Below are positions 62,401-64,000 of a stretch of DNA of 64,000 nucleotides, one piece after another. The notes under the pieces were generated by a model. The model did not search any database, was not told where the DNA came from, and was given only the letters and a program-made list of their open reading frames with translations. Position 1 is the stretch's first letter; the number at the start of each line of letters is the position of its first letter. The translations under genes and the position numbers were made by a program. The DNA lies in NCBI GenBank assembly GCA_963970005.1, contig CAXAMN010022840.1, positions 657,087-721,086 on the forward strand. The letters are read 5' to 3'. This DNA comes from Durusdinium trenchii. Taxonomy: Eukaryota; Sar; Dinophyceae; Suessiales; Symbiodiniaceae.

Positions 62401-63344
62401 GCATTTTTCGGGTGTGTCCTTTAGACCCATGAATGCCATGCATGGCGTGTTGGTTCCCACTTGCTTCGTGTAAGGGGCTATGTAATTACACAGCATCCGG
62501 GCGCATTTCATATGTGTTTTGGGAAGTCACGGCTTCACTCTTAAACTGCGAGCTCCGCCTCCAAACACGTTCGAGAACAAGGCTGGTCGCCATGAACATC
62601 TCAACGGCCCGCCCCGACTGCGAATCCATGATCGTGACCAGGACCCAAAGCAGGTCTTTGCCATGATTGATCGCACCTGGGACACGTTCAAAGACGAATC
62701 ACGGCGTGGAGCATTGGTTTTCTTCAAAGGCATTGATATCGGATGCAACCGGCGAGGAAAGATGCACCATTGCTCATGATGGGCCGAAAGAACCAGGGTT
62801 CCACAGGTAGTCATGTCCCTTTACCAGAGGAGTTTGGGGGTCACTGATGTTTGGACCCTCAGAACAGGAAGAACCTCCTCCGAACCGTGGGCCATTTCCC
62901 ATGAAGCGCAGGCTGCTCGGCCCTTTTCGGGGACTCGCCCAACCCGTGGGGTTGGTGGACCAGACTGTGCACACCTACACAAGCTGGCAGCCTACCGTGC
63001 ATCTAGACCTTCGTGGTGCACTTCTTCGGATCTTCAACAGCTGACCGTCAGGGGAAACGGCTGCAAAGGACGATATGAAGAGGCCCACCCCACTGAGCCA
63101 AACAGGACGATCTGATTTGATCTAATCTTTGAGCAGAATTTATAAGGTTAATGAGTGTTTTGGGCTCGATTGCTCAATTTAGGGAACCTCTTCACTTTCC
63201 AGACCGGTGAGCAGATCAGGGTTTCAGACCGGTCACCGGCTGAGCTTGACGTTTGATGACTCCACACCCTCAGGTGATGGTGACGGCGCGCTGACGGCGC
63301 CGGAGTTCCTGATTTGTTGCGAGCGCCTGATGGGGCCGTCCAAG
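50404..63344 (+). CDS. voltage-gated cation channel with EF-hand tail (S2 onward)
   Basis: Fourteen exons, 263 codons, unbroken phase. Order: S2, S3, S4 with Arg/Lys every third residue, S5, pore loop, S6, a short charged helix, and a C-terminal calcium-binding region with one full EF-hand loop (D-R-D-G-D-G-A-L-T-A-P-E). This is the ion_trans plus EF-hand layout I know from dinoflagellate channels. It should sit in a membrane, open on depolarisation and be tuned by cytosolic calcium. The pore reads VISEGIHWQ; the Glu stands where single-domain Na/Ca channels carry their selectivity Glu (inference). All acceptors are AG|G. Donors are five GT, six GC and three GA. Introns run from 20 to 2627 bases. 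S1, the N-terminus and the C-terminal end are not located. A retrotransposon begins 300 bases past the last exon. Confidence 0.88.
51080..51155 (+). CDS. channel exon: S3
   Basis: cag|G acceptor, GT donor (gtcgca). It reads AHWKWNLFDTVVVATQVADL then LGSLL. The WNLFD motif with its conserved Asp marks S3. It ends with one base of Gly, completed in the S4 exon. Confidence 0.88.
52589..52680 (+). CDS. channel exon: S4 voltage sensor
   Basis: cag|G acceptor and a GA donor (gagact). It reads LRVLKLVRILRIARIASVFP then ELHILISSIM. Basic residues at every third position (K, R, R, R) form the gating-charge ladder. Confidence 0.9.
53297..53369. repeat. TACTAGTA palindrome cluster
   Basis: Four TACTAGTA-centred palindromes (GTTACTAGTAGC, GCTACTAGTAGC and similar) separated by AATGCCC or TTC spacers, within the S4-S5 intron. 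The last copy ends about 50 bases before the S5 acceptor. Confidence 0.85.
53422..53484 (+). CDS. channel exon: S4-S5 linker and S5
   Basis: cag|G acceptor, GT donor (gtagtg). It reads DSLQSLFWTMVLIFACLYAV plus A, an amphipathic linker then the S5 helix. Phase 0 at both ends. Confidence 0.87.
53801..53829 (+). CDS. channel exon: end of S5 (29 nt)
   Basis: cag|G acceptor, GA donor (gatagc). It reads VLTQLVSDH plus two bases of Lys, completed by the G of the next exon. This fits the LFTQ-like extracellular end of S5. Confidence 0.8.
55092..55170. repeat. TACTAGTA palindrome cluster
   Basis: Diverged copies (TTGTTACTAGTA, CTCCTAGTAG, GTTACCAGTAGC, TTGTTACTAGTA) with the same ATGCCCTTTGTTA spacer as at 53349. 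It lies in the intron before the pore-helix exon. Translation gives a false Leu/Val-rich membrane-like peptide. Confidence 0.8.
55207..55261 (+). CDS. channel exon: pore helix
   Basis: cag|G acceptor, GA donor (gacgct). It reads PLLEFFGSLDTTMISLYM, the FGS-(6)-T-SL-(Y/F) pore-helix pattern of these channels. Reading on past the donor gives an unrelated acidic stretch. Confidence 0.85.
57889..57914 (+). CDS. channel microexon: selectivity filter (26 nt)
   Basis: gag|G acceptor, GC donor (gcgtgg). It reads VISEGIHW plus two bases of Gln. It joins the pore helix to the ELMDPL segment in phase. Its intron on the left is the longest in the gene (2627 bases). Confidence 0.8.
58645..58715 (+). CDS. 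channel exon: pre-S6 and start of S6
   Basis: cag|G acceptor, GC donor (gcgcga). It reads RELMDPLVENMGGWVRIVFV then TFT, ending with one base of Gly. Confidence 0.88.
59302..59354 (+). CDS. channel exon: S6
   Basis: cag|G acceptor, GT donor (gtccct). It reads FELFAMMNIITACFVDS after the split Gly. The MNIIT...FVDS core is typical of S6 in protist and animal cation channels. Confidence 0.9.
59987..60031 (+). CDS. channel exon: post-S6 helix
   Basis: cag|G acceptor, GC donor (gcgcag). It reads AMMIAANAEKQETRE, a charged helix continuing S6 into the cytosol. Phase 0 at both ends. Confidence 0.8.
61508..61563 (+). CDS. channel exon: first EF-hand-like segment
   Basis: gag|G acceptor, GC donor (gcctag). 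It reads ARTQKKIVTKEQFIGSYG plus two bases of Glu. IVTKEQF resembles the end of a degenerate EF-hand loop and its exit helix. Confidence 0.75.
62582..62633 (+). CDS. channel exon: linker helix between EF-hands
   Basis: aag|G acceptor, GT donor (gtgacc). It reads LVAMNISTARPDCESMI after the split Glu. It fits the linker between the paired EF-hands, where a short helix ends before the next loop. Confidence 0.75.
62654..62672 (+). CDS. channel microexon: EF-hand entry (19 nt)
   Basis: cag|G acceptor, GC donor (gcacct). It reads VFAMID plus one base of Arg, supplying position 1 (Asp) of the EF-hand loop. The intron before it would be only 20 bases. Confidence 0.65.
63274..63344 (+). CDS. channel exon: EF-hand loop and exit helix
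   Basis: cag|G acceptor, GC donor (gcgagg). It reads DGDGALTAPEFLICCERLMG then PSK. DGDGALTAPE is a canonical calcium-binding loop (positions 3 to 12). The RL-GP-K end is usual in these channels. No following exon was found before the retroelement. Confidence 0.88.
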
Positions 63345-63621
63345 GCGAGGCCTGGGGATGTCTGGGAGGTCCCGCAGCGGATCAACCATGAAGCTTGGCA
63401 CAGGAACAGAACTGATCATAGATAGTAGAGAGTCGAGAGTGGATAGGATCATGAAGTTTGCCAAATTACTGTGCACAAGAACATCCAGGAACGCTTTCTC
63501 CACGTACGGCATGTATATACAATATTAAAACATATTAAAACAATTATTGTGAAACGGAACCGGCCCCGCCGACGGTCCCTCGATCGGAGCTGCAGGGCTC
63601 GAGCGGTAGAAAAGGTTCGGT

Positions 63622-63662
63622 CGCTGCCACGTTTAAGTGGCAGCGGAGCAGGTTTCGATCCG
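63622..63662 (+). other. primer-binding site and hairpin of a second retrotransposon
   Basis: A perfect 9-bp hairpin (CGCTGCCAC, loop GTTTAA, GTGGCAGCG) whose right arm opens a tRNA-complementary stretch from 63638 (TGGCAGCGGAGC, then AGGTTTCGATCC). The complement has a CCA end and GGATCGAAACC. ATCGAAA is the T-loop peculiar to eukaryotic initiator tRNA-Met. The LTR upstream cannot be delimited inside the window. Confidence 0.55.
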
Positions 63663-63752
63663 GGGCCATAGGCGCTGTGGGCGGCGGCGCGGGGGAGCTG
63701 GCTACGGTGGTTTGGGGTGGTCGTGCTCGAGCCCTACGGCTGGGGGTTTTGG

Positions 63753-64000
63753 ATGACCTCGTACTACGAGGTTTTTGAGGTCCAAGTTGAGCCCAATGCA
63801 TCTGAAGGTGATTCGGAATGGGGGAATCCACTGGATGTGAGTGGGTTGGGTGGCAGCGATGGTTGGTATCAACCTGGTGATGACTCCTCATGGACATCGA
63901 CGTCCTGGGCATCATGGAGGCAGGGATGGCGAGACCGAGGACGGGCTGAGAATTGGTCATGGGATGAGCAGCGTTCATGGGGTGCCCCAAGCTCGGAGGT
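63753..64000 (+). CDS. Gag-like N-terminus of a second retrotransposon, partial
   Basis: An ATG at 63753 opens a frame with no stop to the window end (82 codons). It starts MTSYYEVFEVQVEPNASEGD and then becomes Trp/Ser/Asp/Arg-rich (GWYQPGDDSSWTSTSWASWR, ENWSWDEQRSWG). Such Trp-rich starts are familiar from polyproteins of copia-like elements in dinoflagellate genomes. The initiator-type primer site 90 bases upstream supports this. Capsid, protease and pol would lie beyond the window. The opposite-strand frame here is a shadow. Confidence 0.65.
   Translation, partial: MTSYYEVFEVQVEPNASEGDSEWGNPLDVSGLGGSDGWYQPGDDSSWTSTSWASWRQGWRDRGRAENWSWDEQRSWGAPSSE

Noticed and set aside
63637..63672. A tRNA-like T-arm (AGGTTTCGATCC)
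   Set aside because: The stem does not pair as in a tRNA and no anticodon arm is upstream. It reads better as a primer-binding site complementary to an initiator tRNA.
1..64000. Spliced-leader relics, CRISPR arrays, rRNA genes and origins
   Set aside because: None was seen. The tandem arrays present are microsatellites without spacer-repeat structure, and no leader-like sequence was found near candidate starts.

Overview
The window looks like nuclear DNA of a dinoflagellate, most likely a coral-symbiont type (Symbiodiniaceae). Three things point that way. There is a Ty1/copia element whose gag and RT resemble those I know from such genomes. Simple repeats (TA, CATA, GAA, TAG) are scattered through very long introns. 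Above all, two reconstructed + strand genes use splice sites of the dinoflagellate kind: every internal exon starts after AG with a G (AG|G), and donors are GT, GC or GA. No bacterial gene, rRNA, tRNA gene or CRISPR array was found. Because exons are often only 20-100 bases, most long open frames here are chance frames. Coding calls rest on AG|G acceptors, phase continuity, codon bias and, where possible, family motifs.

Left end (33-4919, minus strand): a compact copia-type LTR retrotransposon. It has two LTRs of 141 bp that I read as identical, a 4-bp target duplication, a primer-binding site, gag-protease, a damaged RT-RNase H and an extra 3' ORF. Integrase is not visible; a 92-N gap lies where it should be. 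From 4.9 to 36 kb most sequence is intron-like or intergenic. It holds isolated candidate exons, including a possible membrane transporter at 9.2-11.2 kb, a 459-bp MITE at 22.5 kb, microsatellites and hairpins. A 630-base open frame on the minus strand at 36.5-37.1 kb is the best unspliced hypothetical gene.

Centre (38.0-43.8 kb, plus strand): seven phase-compatible exons give the C-terminal part of an unrecognised, hydrophilic protein that ends at a TAA at 43813. About 170 bases downstream on the same strand an ATG exon (43986) may begin the next gene.

Right (50.4-63.3 kb, plus strand): the main gene, a voltage-gated cation channel. Fourteen small exons (19-92 nt, 263 codons in all) encode S2, S3, the arginine-rich S4, S5, the pore loop, S6 and a cytosolic EF-hand tail. 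All 14 acceptors are AG|G. The donors are five GT, six GC and three GA. One intron would be only 20 nt. S1 and both protein ends are not located. Hairpin elements and TACTAGTA-rich clusters lie in its introns. At 63.6-64.0 kb a second retrotransposon begins on the plus strand (primer-binding site, then the start of a W/S-rich gag-like ORF) and runs off the window.
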